Shown here: positions 14,400 through 25,787 of the stretch, piece after piece
Layout: every line of letters begins with the position of its first letter
How positions within the stretch are numbered: the first letter of the stretch is position 1
Source of the DNA: Malania oleifera
Lineage: Eukaryota > Streptophyta > Magnoliopsida > Santalales > Ximeniaceae
Reading direction: 5' to 3'
NCBI RefSeq assembly: GCF_029873635.1
Contig: NC_080426.1
Location: 49,924,093-49,988,092 of the forward strand
DNA length: 64,000 nucleotides
Notes under the pieces: generated by a model
Databases searched by the model: none
What the model was told of the DNA's origin: nothing
What the model saw: the letters and a program-made list of their open reading frames with translations, nothing else
Program-made: the position numbers and the translations under genes

Positions 14400-15395
14400 G
14401 GTTCCCTGAGGTATCTAATTACTACCCCGATTTACACTAGACGCAGACATATCTTTCTTTGGTGCACAACAGTTGTGAGCCATGCGGCCTGATCGACCAT
14501 AGTTGTAGCAGTTATGCCCAAATGATCGGTAATCGCCCTCGTGCCATCTTAGGCACTTGGTACAACGATCCTGTGTCTGACTCGCCTGAGTACTCTGGCG
14601 CTCGGTATTCTGACGGTAACCCGAGCCCTTGTTCCTTTTCTTCCACGATCTCTAACGAGATCCCGACTAAGAACCAAAAGGTATTGTCCTCTTCTTCGAT
14701 TCCTGATCCACCTCATCCTTTCGGATGCCGTTCTCGATCACCGTGGCCTTTTCTACCAAAATCGAAAACTCGTGGATCTGAAGCATACCCACGAACCTGT
14801 GGATATCCTTCCTCAAACCCTTCTCGAACCTCCGAGTCTTCTCGTACTCACTCGAGATCAGACATGGCGCAAAGCAGGATAACTCTATATACCAAGCAAC
14901 ATACCCCTGCACCATTATATTTCCCTGTGACAGAGCAAAAAGCGCATCTGCCTTCGCATCACGAGTGGAGGCCGAGAAGTATCTCTTAAAGAAAACCTCT
15001 TTGAAGTGGCTCCAAGACATCTCCGAAACACCGGCTCTCTGCTTTTCCAGCAGATTCACGGTAGTCCACCAACGCCCCGCCTCCCCAGACAGCTGGAAGG
15101 TAGCGTAAACGACTCTCTGCTCATTTGTACAGTGGAGGACTTCTAGAATCCTCTTGGTCTTCTTGACCCAGTCCTCCGCTATAATAGGGTCGGGGCCCCC
15201 TACAAACGTCGGCGGGTGCATGCGTGTGAACCTCTCGATGGTACACCCCGCAATAGTAGGAGAGCGTTCTTGTCTCCTAACACTTCGCCCGATTTCCCGC
15301 ATAACCTGCCTCATCAAACCCCGAGGCACTGATGGAGACTCGTTGTTGGCAATCTCCTCAGAACTACTCCCCAAGTTATTATCTTCGGGCTCCAT
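14400..15395 (-). pseudogene. E2 gag with zinc-knuckle-like end (fossil)
   Basis: On the minus strand the start is MEPEDNNLGSSSEE near 15395. The retrotransposon gag core includes FVGGPDPIIAEDWVKKTKRI, ATFQLSGEAGRWW and WSHFKEVFFKRYFSASTRD. A zinc-knuckle-like stretch lies near 14470-14530. It is a fossil. Confidence 0.82.
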
Positions 15396-15723
15396 TTTGA
15401 AACAGAATAGGAATCAGTTAGGACTCCTATATCACAGACAGTTAACACAATAATCAACACACATAATCATGTTAACTACCCTCTCACAGGCCTAGGTTTA
15501 TACTATCACATCGACGTGAAAGTCATTAGTGGTTTGCCCTGATTTTACTGAAATCGTCATTCCAGGAAAAATATGGAACACCGCCAATGAATCCCTGTCT
15601 AGCAACAAAACAACCCTCGACCTACTCTGCCCATTTCCTTCCTCCTATACTCTGGTATGTACACATAGCTACACCTAACCAAGTCTACAAGACCTAGTAA
15701 CTTGGTTAGCTCTTATATCAAGC

Positions 15724-17492
15724 TGTCATGCCTCGAACCCGAAAATGGGACCCAAGGGTGAATTAGTAACCTAACCTGTCCTTGTATCATACAAATAACA
15801 ACGATACAACATAATGAATAAGGGTCCGACCCTTTGGGGTTACCAGGAACCCTATACGCATCCATACACAAATCATATACACAGCAGAAAAGGTCATTCT
15901 ATACATGTACTGTATCATACCAGAGTCTATACATGAGAAAATGGAGTCCAAGATCCATACATACAAAACATACATCCGGGTGCCAACATACCCCAAAATG
16001 ACAACTCGCAAAACAAAATTCCTAGCACTTACCCAAGCGCCACCCGCAGTACACTGGCCACTACACTCCCAATTCTAGGACGTTAATTCCGATTACTCGA
16101 AGGACCTATAAAAATGTACGTATAGTAGGGGCGAGACACATCTCAGTAAGGCAAACACGGGTTATATTAGTGTGTGGCATTCGAGTATTATCATGACAAC
16201 AAATAAACACAGTTAATGCAGTTCCAGTATTCTCACAATATAGTTCCGATACAGTGCATACACGCACACACACGCATACACACGCCCATGATCTACACGG
16301 TGTCGTCACACCCCTCGGCCTGTAGCTGGTCCGCAACATACGACGTTGGCCCGTAGCCAACCCGCAAAACATGGCGCCACCAGCACATGACTAGTCCCAG
16401 ACTGCCATGGCATCGTACTAACGCTAACTGGTGGATCCACACCCTTTGGTGATCAACCGGTATAGGCCACACCCTCGGATATAGAGCCAGACACTCTTTC
16501 AGTACTTGGAACAATTCGGAACCCAGTTCCTATTGCATTTCAACATAACACAGTCATGCATGCTCATATAACCAAACATACCACACCCATTTGGTAATCC
16601 GAAAATCATGTTTTCCAATCATATACAGTTTAAAACAAATTCAAGGCATGGCCATCTCTAATACACAGTATAAATCACAATATACCAACAATTTTCAACA
16701 AAACCAGGGATGCAACACAATACCCCCTTTTTCCCAAAACTGTAACATGAAAAACCCATAATTTTACCACTCAGATTCCCCCAAATGAGTAACTAAAATG
16801 CGCACAGGACCATGAACCATAGTTCTACCGAGTTCGATTTAAAAAATAACTAATATAAACTTTATTCCCTTACCTTTTCCCCAAAAGACCAATCCTAAAC
16901 TCTACAGCTCCTAAACAGCGAACCGAGTTCTCAAAACCTACAAAAGACAGTACAAAATATACTCACAACTTCGTCCTCTACCAAACTACTGGATTAGAAA
17001 AGAAAACCAAGTCTTTCCTCAATTTTAAGCCAAAACCCAAAAATCTCCGAAACATGATTCTGATCCGTAGGTTTTGTAGAGAATCCTTCCCTGATCCTCG
17101 TGGTAACATCAGATCATCGATTCTAGTGACAAACGGCAAAGAAATCTAGAGAGAGAGAGAGTAGGATGAGTTCTAGAGAGAGAGGGAAAGGATTTTTAGT
17201 TAACTTAGCTTGGAAGCAACTAAATTGGATATTTATAGCCCTTTGACTCAGCCGCCCTCATCGACGAATGGCAACTTCATCGACGAGGCCCTATAGTCAA
17301 TTCGTCGATGAGATTGTGACCTTGTTGACAAGCCTGAGATCCCCAGTTTCCCTAAATCTCTCGGCTTCTCCTCGTCGACGAGCCTTTGAACTTCGTCAAT
17401 GAGCAGAACAAAGCCTTTGTCGATGAAATTTGACTTCATCGACGAAGCCTCCTAATTATTTAAACCCATATATCATGATTCAGGTACTTACA
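15724..17492 (-). repeat. E2 right LTR
   Basis: It is collinear with 8865-10676. TATA-like motif near 17229-17238 and palindrome array at 17258-17450, in the same layout as the other LTRs. Confidence 0.85.
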
Positions 17493-17497
17493 CTTGT

Positions 17498-18260
17498 AAT
17501 CAATACACATCCTCAAAGACCGGTATTTCTTCTTTATAAACAACACCAGAGCTCCCCATGGCGATACACTCAGTTATATAAATCCCTTATTCAACAAATC
17601 TTGCAATTGATCTTTTAATTATCCTAATTTAGCTGGAGCCATACAGTAGGGAACCTTAGAGATCGACACTGTCCTTGGAGGCAAATCTATTGAAAAATCC
17701 ACCTCACGTTCGAGAGGCAACCCTGGTAGCTCCTCTGGAAATACATCAGGAAATTCTTGCATGACTAGTGTACTGCCAAACTTCGATTCATTTTCTGTCA
17801 TTTCTTTTACAAAAGCTACAAATCCTTGACCTCCGTCTAGAAACAATCTGCCTGCCTGCACAGTGGATACCAACAGCGACGACGTGCATACATGTGAACC
17901 AGTAAACCTAAATTCTTTCTCACTAGGGGGTTTGAAAACTACTTCTTTCTGATGACAATCAATACTGGCATAATTAATTGCCAGCCAATTCATACCCAGT
18001 ATTTCATCAAACCCGCACATCTCTAACACGATCAGGTCAGCTGGTAACATTCTCCCATGAATTTCTATAAGATAGCCTCTGAGTACCCTTTTACACCTTA
18101 TCACTGACCCAGACGGCGTAGCTAATGACAATTCTCTATCTAATAACTGAGTTTCATTTCCAAATAATTTAACATAGGATACAGAGACAAAGGAATGAGT
18201 AGCACCTGAATCAAACAAGACAATAATGGGATGTGATAAAACAGTAAATGTACCTGTCAC
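17498..18260 (-). pseudogene. E1 protease and start of reverse transcriptase (fossil)
   Basis: The minus strand encodes a retropepsin-type protease with LFDSGATHSFVS and the downstream ILGMNWL motif. It is followed by the linker FPDVFPEELPGLPLEREVDF that leads into RT. It ends where E2 is inserted. It is a fossil. Confidence 0.8.
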
Positions 18261-18703
18261 TACATCTCCGTAGTAGCTTCAGCATCACCCGTTGTCAATG
18301 CGTAAACCCTCGCCGGGGCTACATTCCTTTGCTAGCCTCCACGAGGCGTCTGATATCCTCTCCGATAGGGCCTGGGAGCTAGAACCTAATCTGGCGGTCC
18401 TGGGCATGCACGTGCCATGTAGCTGGATCTCCCACAACAATAGCAAAAATCTCTCCCAACCCGAAACTCTCCCAAATGTCGTCTCCCAAATGTCTAACAT
18501 ACTAAGAAAATCAGCGTACCCTGAATCTCATGAGGTCCTATCGTTTGCCTCTGATCTCCTCTATCACGACCTCCTCTCCATGGACCCCTAATAGAACTAG
18601 CCTAAAAACCCTGCAGCGCAGGCCTCTTCCTCTAACTTTAGGCTGCTATACCTCTCTGTATACCACTCTCGATAATAGCAACCCTATCTACAATCTCTGA
18701 AAA

Positions 18704-20434
18704 TGTAACGACCTCAAATTCCTTAATAGGAAATGAAATATAATCAATGGAAAAGTCGACCCGAACCCGTGGGTAACCGGGATACTTGTCAATCACAGCG
18801 AAAACATAAGCGGCAGCAAGCATAAAAATCTAAAACATCAATCCATAAAACATAATACCAAAGTTTACTACATACCATAATATTGTATTTATATACATCC
18901 TCATACACATCAAAATAACTCTAGGATCAAATACAAAATAATTCTGATCCTAGTACAAAATCTTACCCTCATAATGGGGTAATATCACTGACTCAACGGC
19001 GGCCACGACCCGCCGGTTACTCAGGGTCTCTTGAAAAATATATTTAGTTCGGGGGTGAGACACTTCTCAATAAGAGAATATAAACTAAATACAGCTGTGT
19101 GACAACATGAACATTTAATGCACTTATACATATACAGTACAATTCATATATCTATAGACATTCATCATAACATACTAAATAATCATATACTTTACTTGCT
19201 AATAAATCATATCGTACGTAAAACATCTGTTATATTGATAATACTGAAAACATACTCAGGATGAATAACTAGCTAATGTTATGTATTATCCCCTATGACG
19301 GGTTGTGCGGCCCAAAGGCGGGACCTGACAATGGCTGGCCGATCACTGCCGAGTAAAAAATGTCTGTAAGTACGATGGGCCCGCCACACCCTGGTCTGGA
19401 CTGCCAGGTGGATGTCCACATTCTACTGAAAGCCACATCGACTATCCATCTCCCACCCCCTCGTGGAGTGGTTAGCACTAATCTGAACATAGATATCTGA
19501 TCTATATAGCTACGGTACCGAGCTCCTAAACTGAACTAAACTAACATTCGGGTTCTGATAACATATAGTACCTGATAATATAGCATCTTTCATAATTTCA
19601 TAATTACGGCCTCATGCCGAACATTTCATAAATACTACTTCGTGCCAAATATTTCATAAATATAGCCTCGTGCCGATCATACGTAAATACGACCTCGCGC
19701 CGAAATCATACATAAATACGGCTTCACGCCAAAATCATACATAAATACGGCCTCGCGCCGAAATTATACATAAATACAGCCTTGCGCCGAAATCATACAT
19801 AAATATGGTCTTACACCGAAATCATACATAAATACGTCATTTTGAAAATAATCATTTTATCATGCATTTATCAAAATCATAATGTACTGTATACTTCCAT
19901 AACTTCTCAAATCATATTGCATTTATATCATTATCATATCATAATATTTCTCCACGTAAAATAATATTCATTCCACACATTTGCTGTATAAAACTATACA
20001 TTGTATTCTGAAAATCATAATAGCAGTATTTTTCCGAATGTGCACTAATTCCATAATATTCAAATATCGTATATATTTTCAGGAAATCAATTTGCTCATA
20101 ATTAATAGTAATTTGCGTGAAAAATAACTGTTTTAGTTTTTTCCCTTACCTGACTACTGAGAAAGCCCCTAAAATATCCTGGTCTAACACCCATAGAATT
20201 TTCTGACCAACACCCTGAAATGAAAACTCTCAGTACTAAACTTAAGTATTTCTATGTGTACATCATTTTCTATTAATACCGTAAGATCAAATTTGGCTTA
20301 AAATGCCTTACCTCAACTTAGGGATGATTTCCAACTTGTTTTCACCAACGATCCGCTCCAACAGATTTGGAGAGAACTTCCCCAAGAGAGTTGTGGTGGC
20401 TCCGAATTGTTGAATTAGTGTAAATTTGGCCCAA

Positions 20435-20472
<38 letters not shown>

Positions 20473-20703
20473 GAATCAAGGAGAGAGAATCCTTTAATAA
20501 TTTCATCGACGAAATTCAGTCCTCGTCGACGAAATTCAGTCGGCTCAAAATCTCTCTCGGTATTTCCTCGTCGATGAAATTCAGTCTTCGTCGATGATTT
20601 CTCTTATACCCTCATCGATAAATCCCCTGTGTTCGCCGACGAGTCCTTTGGTAATTTCCTTTCCTCTTCTTTATTTAAATTCCATTTTATTCGGGTTGTC
20701 ACT
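18704..20703 (-). mobile_element. solo LTR S2 in the gag region of E1
   Basis: It is a 2.0-kb LTR with a perfect TSD GAAAA (18699-18703 and 20704-20708). It starts TGTAACGACC and ends GGTTGTCACT, related to the E1 and S1 LTRs. It contains the CCCTATGACGGGTTGTGCGG block near 19290, a 30-bp minisatellite (19610-19845), a GA tract (20441-20470) and the TCGTCGACGA-like array (20505-20640). No internal region is present. Confidence 0.85.
19610..19845. repeat. minisatellite, about 8 units of ~30 bp
   Basis: The imperfect unit is about CATAAATACGGCCTCGCGCC plus GAAATCATA, repeated head to tail within S2. Differences among units are mostly C/T and G/A, consistent with decay of methylated CpG. Confidence 0.8.
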
Positions 20704-20708
20704 GAAAA

Positions 20709-21327
20709 TGTCTGAGCCCTAAAGCCAATCACCTGCTCAAACAAATTCTACCGCATACTCTCTTCAAACTTCCTTGCCTTCTTCTCTTCATCTGGTGCTA
20801 CATGAGGGGAAAAACTTGACAACTGGATAAATCGAGCTGCGTATTGTGATACTATCATCTGCCCCTGAACTAGATGCATAAAATCTGCTGCCTTTGTACT
20901 CTGAATGATAGTAGGGAAATACCACTCGAAGAACAGCTCCTTGAATCGGTCCCACATCATTAATACTAGAACCGGCCTCTGCCCCTCTATCAATTGCGCT
21001 GATCTCCACTAGCGCTTCGCCTCTCCTATCAGTTTAAATGTTGCAAATACTACGTTCTATTCATCCATACATGGAAGCACAACCAGTGTCTCTTCGATAT
21101 CCTGGACCCAATTCTCAGCTACAATCGGGTTGTCTCCTCCATCAAAGGATGAGGGCTTCATCCACATAAATTTCTCGATCGAATAGCCACGCTCCCCAGA
21201 GCTCCAAGTCATCTCAGCCATCACCTACTGGGTGATGCTGCACAGTACTGCATCTGTATCATCACCTATGCTGGAAGGTCCTGGCCTGTCTCCTCCAGCA
21301 TTCATGCCACTGCTTTCCGGGTCCATC
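20709..21327 (-). pseudogene. E1 gag, N-terminal part (fossil)
   Basis: The minus strand encodes the Ty3-type gag core, including MMWDRFKELFFEWYFP and AARFIQLSSFSPHVAPDEEK. The gene probably starts near 21327. S2 separates it from the rest of gag (about 18260-18698). It is a fossil. Confidence 0.75.
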
Positions 21328-21615
21328 CTGAAAACAAGAAACACATTTAAGTACCTTATCTCCTACACAGACCTATCCTATACCAATTCAAAATCAACTA
21401 CCTTCCCTGACGTTAATTCGATATCTAGTTTTGCAACCTAGACACAAGACCCGACAATAGTTTACTATGGTTTTCCTAAAATTGTCACCCCAGGAAAAAC
21501 ACAAAAACCACCACAGTAATCCTGTACCTAGAACACAAAACAAACCTCAAATTCTTTCCTATACTTTGGTATTGCTTCCGCTGCACGCTAAAGTCTACAG
21601 AACCTAGCAACATAG

Positions 21616-21857
21616 GCTCTGATACCAAACTATAACGTCCCCCTTTCAGGCGTTGTCACTTTCCTTATGGGCCTTACGCTCGTGGCAACAACGGGTACCT
21701 ATCAGAGCATTCACTGAGATTGAGGCGTTACATATCACCGTCCCTCAATTCAGCAAGCCCCTGGGCGTAGAGTCTTACTTCGCCACAATTATTCATAAGC
21801 GAGAGTTCCCAAGGATCGGGGGTAACTACCCCTTTGCTCTGATACCAAACTATAACG
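21616..21857 (-). repeat. duplicated primer-site / LTR-edge motif in the E1 leader
   Basis: CTCTGATACCAAACTATAAC occurs at 21617-21636 and again at 21837-21856, 220 bp apart. Each is the tRNA-Met-type primer site (minus strand) joined to an LTR edge. The 220 bp between them shares blocks with 1150-1300. Confidence 0.8.
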
Positions 21858-22673
21858 ACCTGCTATTTAGTTTCCTTTTTTTTTTTTTTTTTATATACTG
21901 TAAAATTTATAATGCTCTGATACCTACTAGATTAAACCAAACCATCAACCTAAACAGCAAGAAGCGGAATTGACATAAACACAATCAAGAAAATCTACAA
22001 TACTAGAGTGCTAAAATGTTTCTAAAATATACATATACGACTGTTTCCCAAAAAAAATACCCTCAACTGAGCTATGGCTATACAAAAATACTCCCAAAAA
22101 TACTCACTATACTGACAGGGCAGTACTGAAGCCCCTCTATCTGCGAGCCTGATCTATCGCCTACCTGGATCACCTGAAAAATGTTAAAGTAATGGGATGA
22201 GACGACGCCCAATAAGACAAAATATGCTATTGCTAGTGTGTGGCAAATGAGTTACAATACTATAAAGATACGTTTCTATATAATCATGTATATCTAAATC
22301 TGTAAATATAGTACAAATAATATAACCACCACCTTTCCCATGTTGCTTAACATATCTGCATTTTAGGTTTCTATACAAAATACTTTTAATATATATATAC
22401 ACATATTCCCTATTTCTGTGAAACTATACATAATAATAATAATAATAATAATAATAATAGTAATAATAACTGAAAACTTCCCTAGTTGGATAACTATATG
22501 TCATGATTTAACCCCTCATGACAGGGTTATACAGCCCATAGGCAGGATCTATCCTGGTTGGCCGACCAAGATAAACCACTATACTCCATCAATCTGATCA
22601 GCCCTCCTCAACCCATATCTAATGGGGAGCCTATCCACACGTGGGCATTTGATTGACCTACTTACCACGTATT

Positions 22674-23756
22674 TTTTTTTTGATCAAAGGGTAAAAGTAT
22701 ATTAATCAAAGTAAGTTTTTACATGTACACTAGGTATCCCTAGGCCATAGAGATCCAACCAAACACAGACGGGAGATCAAATCGCAAATTACATCGAACT
22801 TGGGCATACCCAGGGGCCATTATGGCCAAATCAACAAAAATTCATAAATCCCAATCTTCTGAAAGGGACAAGCAAAATATTACATCTTGACAGTATATGG
22901 ATCAAAATTTTCATATGTAGCACTATATACATGTCTTTGTATCACATGGATCAGCTCCATAGTGGAAATGGAGTCGTTCTCAAACTTGCCTCTATTGCGG
23001 AAATGCCAAATAAAATACACACATGCAGCAAATCCAATCTTCTACCCTGCAGCAATAAGACCATTCCCTTTGGCCTCCTTATGAAGCCATTTTGCAGCAG
23101 CTCTAATGGTTGTCATGGCTCTAGTAATACCCAGCTAGCTTCTAATACCATTCCAAACTTAAGCAGTGAATTTGCATTTGAAAAATAAGTGATCCAAGGA
23201 TTCAGGATCAGTGTTACAGAAGGTGCATAACCGATCAATTCCTTCATATGTCAGCTTGTCACAGGTAAGGAGCTTTGCTTTCAAACCCAGCCAAAGGCAG
23301 ATTGAGTGTTTAGGGAGAATGCCCCAGTACCAAACCTCCCTAGTCCAGGGCACTTTATGCCCTTTAGCTCTCCAAAATTCATAGCTAAGTTTGGCTATGT
23401 TCTCCCACTTACTCAGCATATCATTAGCAGCATCAATACCACCACAGTTCACCACCAGCTGATCTCTAATAGTTAACAGTTTCTTGAATAAAGGGGAGTC
23501 ATTCTTCACTGCAGAGATGCTCCAGATGCTTGAATAAGTTAAATACATATGATGGATCCACTTTGTCCAGACTGAGTCCTTCTTGGAGTGGATATTCCAA
23601 AGTGCTTTAGATAGCAAAGCAATATTCCATATATTGAGATCAAACACACCCAGGCCCCCCTCAGTTTTAGGGAGACATATCTCTCTCCAAGCCACCAAAG
23701 GTTTCCTAATGCCTCCCCACAAAAAGACTCTGCACAATTTAATAATCTGGTTCAAA
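22674..23756 (-). mobile_element. 5'-truncated LINE (L1-type) in the E1 right LTR
   Basis: It is a 1.08-kb insertion on the minus strand with a poly-A tail (plus-strand T run at 22671-22681). The 18-bp duplication ACCTACTTACCACGTATT flanks it (22656-22673 and 23757-23774). This is classic target-primed reverse transcription. Only the C-terminal part of ORF2 and the 3' UTR are present. Confidence 0.92.
23159..23755 (-). pseudogene. LINE ORF2 C-terminal fragment (zf-RVT region)
   Basis: A 198-codon open frame reads WGGIRKPLVAWREICLPKTE, GGLGVFDLNIWNIALLSKAL and, near the end, C-x2-C...H-x4-C (LCTFCNTDPESLDHLFFKCK). That is the zinc-binding reverse transcriptase tail of plant L1 elements. The RT catalytic domain is absent because the copy is 5'-truncated. 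The frame stays open for its whole length, suggesting a fairly young insertion. Confidence 0.85.
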
Positions 23757-25787
23757 ACCTACTTACCACGTATTACCTAAATAGGTGGTTGCACTCTATT
23801 CTGCATATAGCAACGATACTGTGCTCAATAAACTGTATCTGTAATGGTCCATCAGGGTCTGATACTATATAATACATCTTTATATACAACTGTCTGTTTT
23901 ACCATGATTCTATAATAACTGTATTAACCATGACGCTATGATAAATTGTATCTGTATCAACTGTATTTCTGAAATGAACTGTAAAACTGTATGTCATGGT
24001 ACTGTAAACTATATAATCATGGTATTTTGTAATTATTGTAAAACATATCCACTGTCTGTGTATTCTATAAAACATAACTTTGAAAAATACTGTAAAGCAT
24101 GTTTCTGTACTATACCTATATTCTCAAGCCACATAGTAATTTAAAACATATTATTCATAATTAATAAACTGCATAAAGTTCTGTCGTGAATAATAACCTG
24201 GTAAAATATACATTTCATACTGAAATCATTCGAAAGCTGCCTAGTATAGCATATTTCCCTTACCTGATTCCTGCTAAAAATTCCCTATTATGACGGATCC
24301 TACACCCGTAGGGTTCTCCACTCAACACCCTGAAAACCATATATCTCATAACAAAATATTACTATTTCTACGTCTACAGCATTTCCTACAACTGCTGGAA
24401 AGTCAAATTTCAACAAAAGGACCTTATCTTGAATCTGGGATGAAATCTAATTTTGTCCCACCGACGATCCGCTCTAGCAAACTTGAAGAGAACTTCCCAG
24501 GAGCGTCTCGGTGGCCTCAAATCGTCGATCCAGCAAATAACGGGGCCAGAATCGAAGAGAGAAGAGGGAGGAGCCGTAGGGAGGAGAGAGAGAGAGGGTA
24601 TTGGTGAGTTTTATGCACAAGAAAATGAGTTAAGCATTATTTATACTGCAGCCTTCATTGACGAGTCACGTCATCTCATCGACAAGGTCGCGAAGGAGGT
24701 TCGTCGACGAACACCATCTTCTCGTTGACGAATTTCAGAGTTTAGAAAATAGCCTCTCGATATCTTCTCGTCAACAAAACTTGTCTTCGTCGACGAGGCC
24801 CTCTTGTACCCTCGTCGACGAATCCCCTGTGTTCAGTGACGAGGAAATAATAAATTCTCTTGGGTCATTACATCCCAAAGTGCAATGTCGCGTTCGTCGA
24901 CGAAGTCGAATGCCTTTTTCTGTTACTATCTCCATTTTCCTCCCCATTTATTATTTAAATACCATTATTCTTCTAGTCGTTACACATAATTTCCTAATCA
25001 AAACACTAAATTCTCCTAAATAATTATCGCATACATGTTTCCCCAAATCCACATATACACACTTCCTAAACTATAATCCATATATCATTTACCTAAGTTT
25101 CTGTAATACCACCCACTGGGGTCCTCAACCCTAGCCAGTTAGGTCCCAAAACACCTTATTCCTGAAAATATAATATCCTAATTTTATTTCACAAAACTCT
25201 AGTATACTCGCATATAATACAAAATCTGATCTCAAATGAACTGGGTAATACTGAAAATACTCAAATAATCCACTCACCTTGATTTTGGGATAGTTCCCAA
25301 ACTTATCAAATCAACATTTCGCTCCAGCTATGTTATAGAGAATCTCCCTAAGATCACCGTGGTAGCTTCTAATCGTCAAATCGGGGAGAGACGGAGCCAA
25401 ATTTCTAAAGAGAATTTAGAGAATACATTTAGAGAGAGAAAGAAAACTGTTGAAATGAATTTCCTTCGCAGGAAATCTATTTTAGGGCTATATATAAAAT
25501 GTTATCCACGTGGCCTCGTCGACAAGCCACGTCCCCTCGTTGAAGAGCCTAAGCGGTAATTTCATTGACGAACGCCTACTCCTCATCGACGAGATTCAGG
25601 CCCTGTAATCGGCCCTTTCAGTAATTTCTCATTGACGAGAGGAATGTCCCCGTCGACGAACCCAAGAAGGATGCTCGTCGACGAATGCCTTGTGTTCGTC
25701 GACGAGACCTTGTGATTCCCTTTTAGAATTTTTCCGTTTCTCTTTTTCTTTTATAATTTAATTACTATAATTCTTCGAGTCTCTACA

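Larger units (their letters stand above)
8865..17492 (-). mobile_element. E2: Ty3/gypsy chromovirus nested in E1, near full length, broken
   Basis: It is 8.6 kb with a perfect TSD CTTGT (8860-8864 and 17493-17497). LTRs are 8865-10676 and 15724-17492, starting TGTCA(C/T)GC and ending CTTACA. Gene order on the minus strand is gag (14667-15395), protease and RT (13140-14393), RNase H (12348-13058), integrase (11702-12300) and a C-terminal conserved tail (11105-11368). The RT sequence ([34 protein letters not shown]) is of Tekay/Del type. The LTRs differ at roughly 11% of sites over their first 400 bp by eye. It looks structurally complete but is a fossil with several breaks. Confidence 0.88.
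3962..24984 (-). mobile_element. E1: Ty3/gypsy chromovirus (Tekay/Del-like), broken, host of three insertions
   Basis: The boundaries are fixed by a perfect five-base duplication CATAA (3957-3961 and 24985-24989). LTRs are 3962-5971 and 21851-24984; the latter is about 2.05 kb once its LINE is removed. The own interior is about 5.2 kb in three pieces: 5972-8859, 17498-18698 and 20709-21850. On the minus strand the order is gag, protease, reverse transcriptase, RNase H, integrase, chromodomain-like tail, as in Tekay-type chromoviruses. A tRNA-Met-type primer site (TTTGGTATCAGAG, minus) abuts 21850. The LTRs differ at roughly 8% of sites by eye. The element is a fossil with many breaks besides the three insertions. 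Confidence 0.85.
21851..24984 (-). repeat. E1 right LTR (5' LTR in element orientation), with LINE inside
   Basis: It is collinear with 3962-5971 outside the LINE at 22674-23756. It has the same palindrome array (24655-24900) and TATA position. An ATA microsatellite lies at 22430-22458. Confidence 0.85.
2390..25787 (-). mobile_element. solo LTR S1 (Ty3/gypsy family), split by E1
   Basis: The left part (2390-3961) starts TGTAACGACC and the right part (24990-25787) ends GAGTCTCTACA. Together they make an LTR of about 2.4 kb. The flanking five bases are ACTAG (2385-2389) and ACCAG (25788-25792), and the uninterrupted Copia LTR copy at 34390 confirms the empty site. It shares blocks with the E1 LTR, such as the phrase around CATGACAGGGTTGTGCGGCC (3080). 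No internal region belongs to it, so it is a solo LTR left by LTR-LTR recombination. TATA and TCGTCGACGA-like motifs sit in 25480-25710. Confidence 0.8.

Noticed and set aside
19610-19845. Regular 30-bp repeats resembling a CRISPR array
   Set aside because: The units are head-to-tail without distinct spacers, degenerate, and inside a plant LTR.
20441-20470. GA tract as a GAGA-type regulatory site
   Set aside because: Such tracts recur in the LTRs of this family as microsatellites. Nothing ties this one to regulation.
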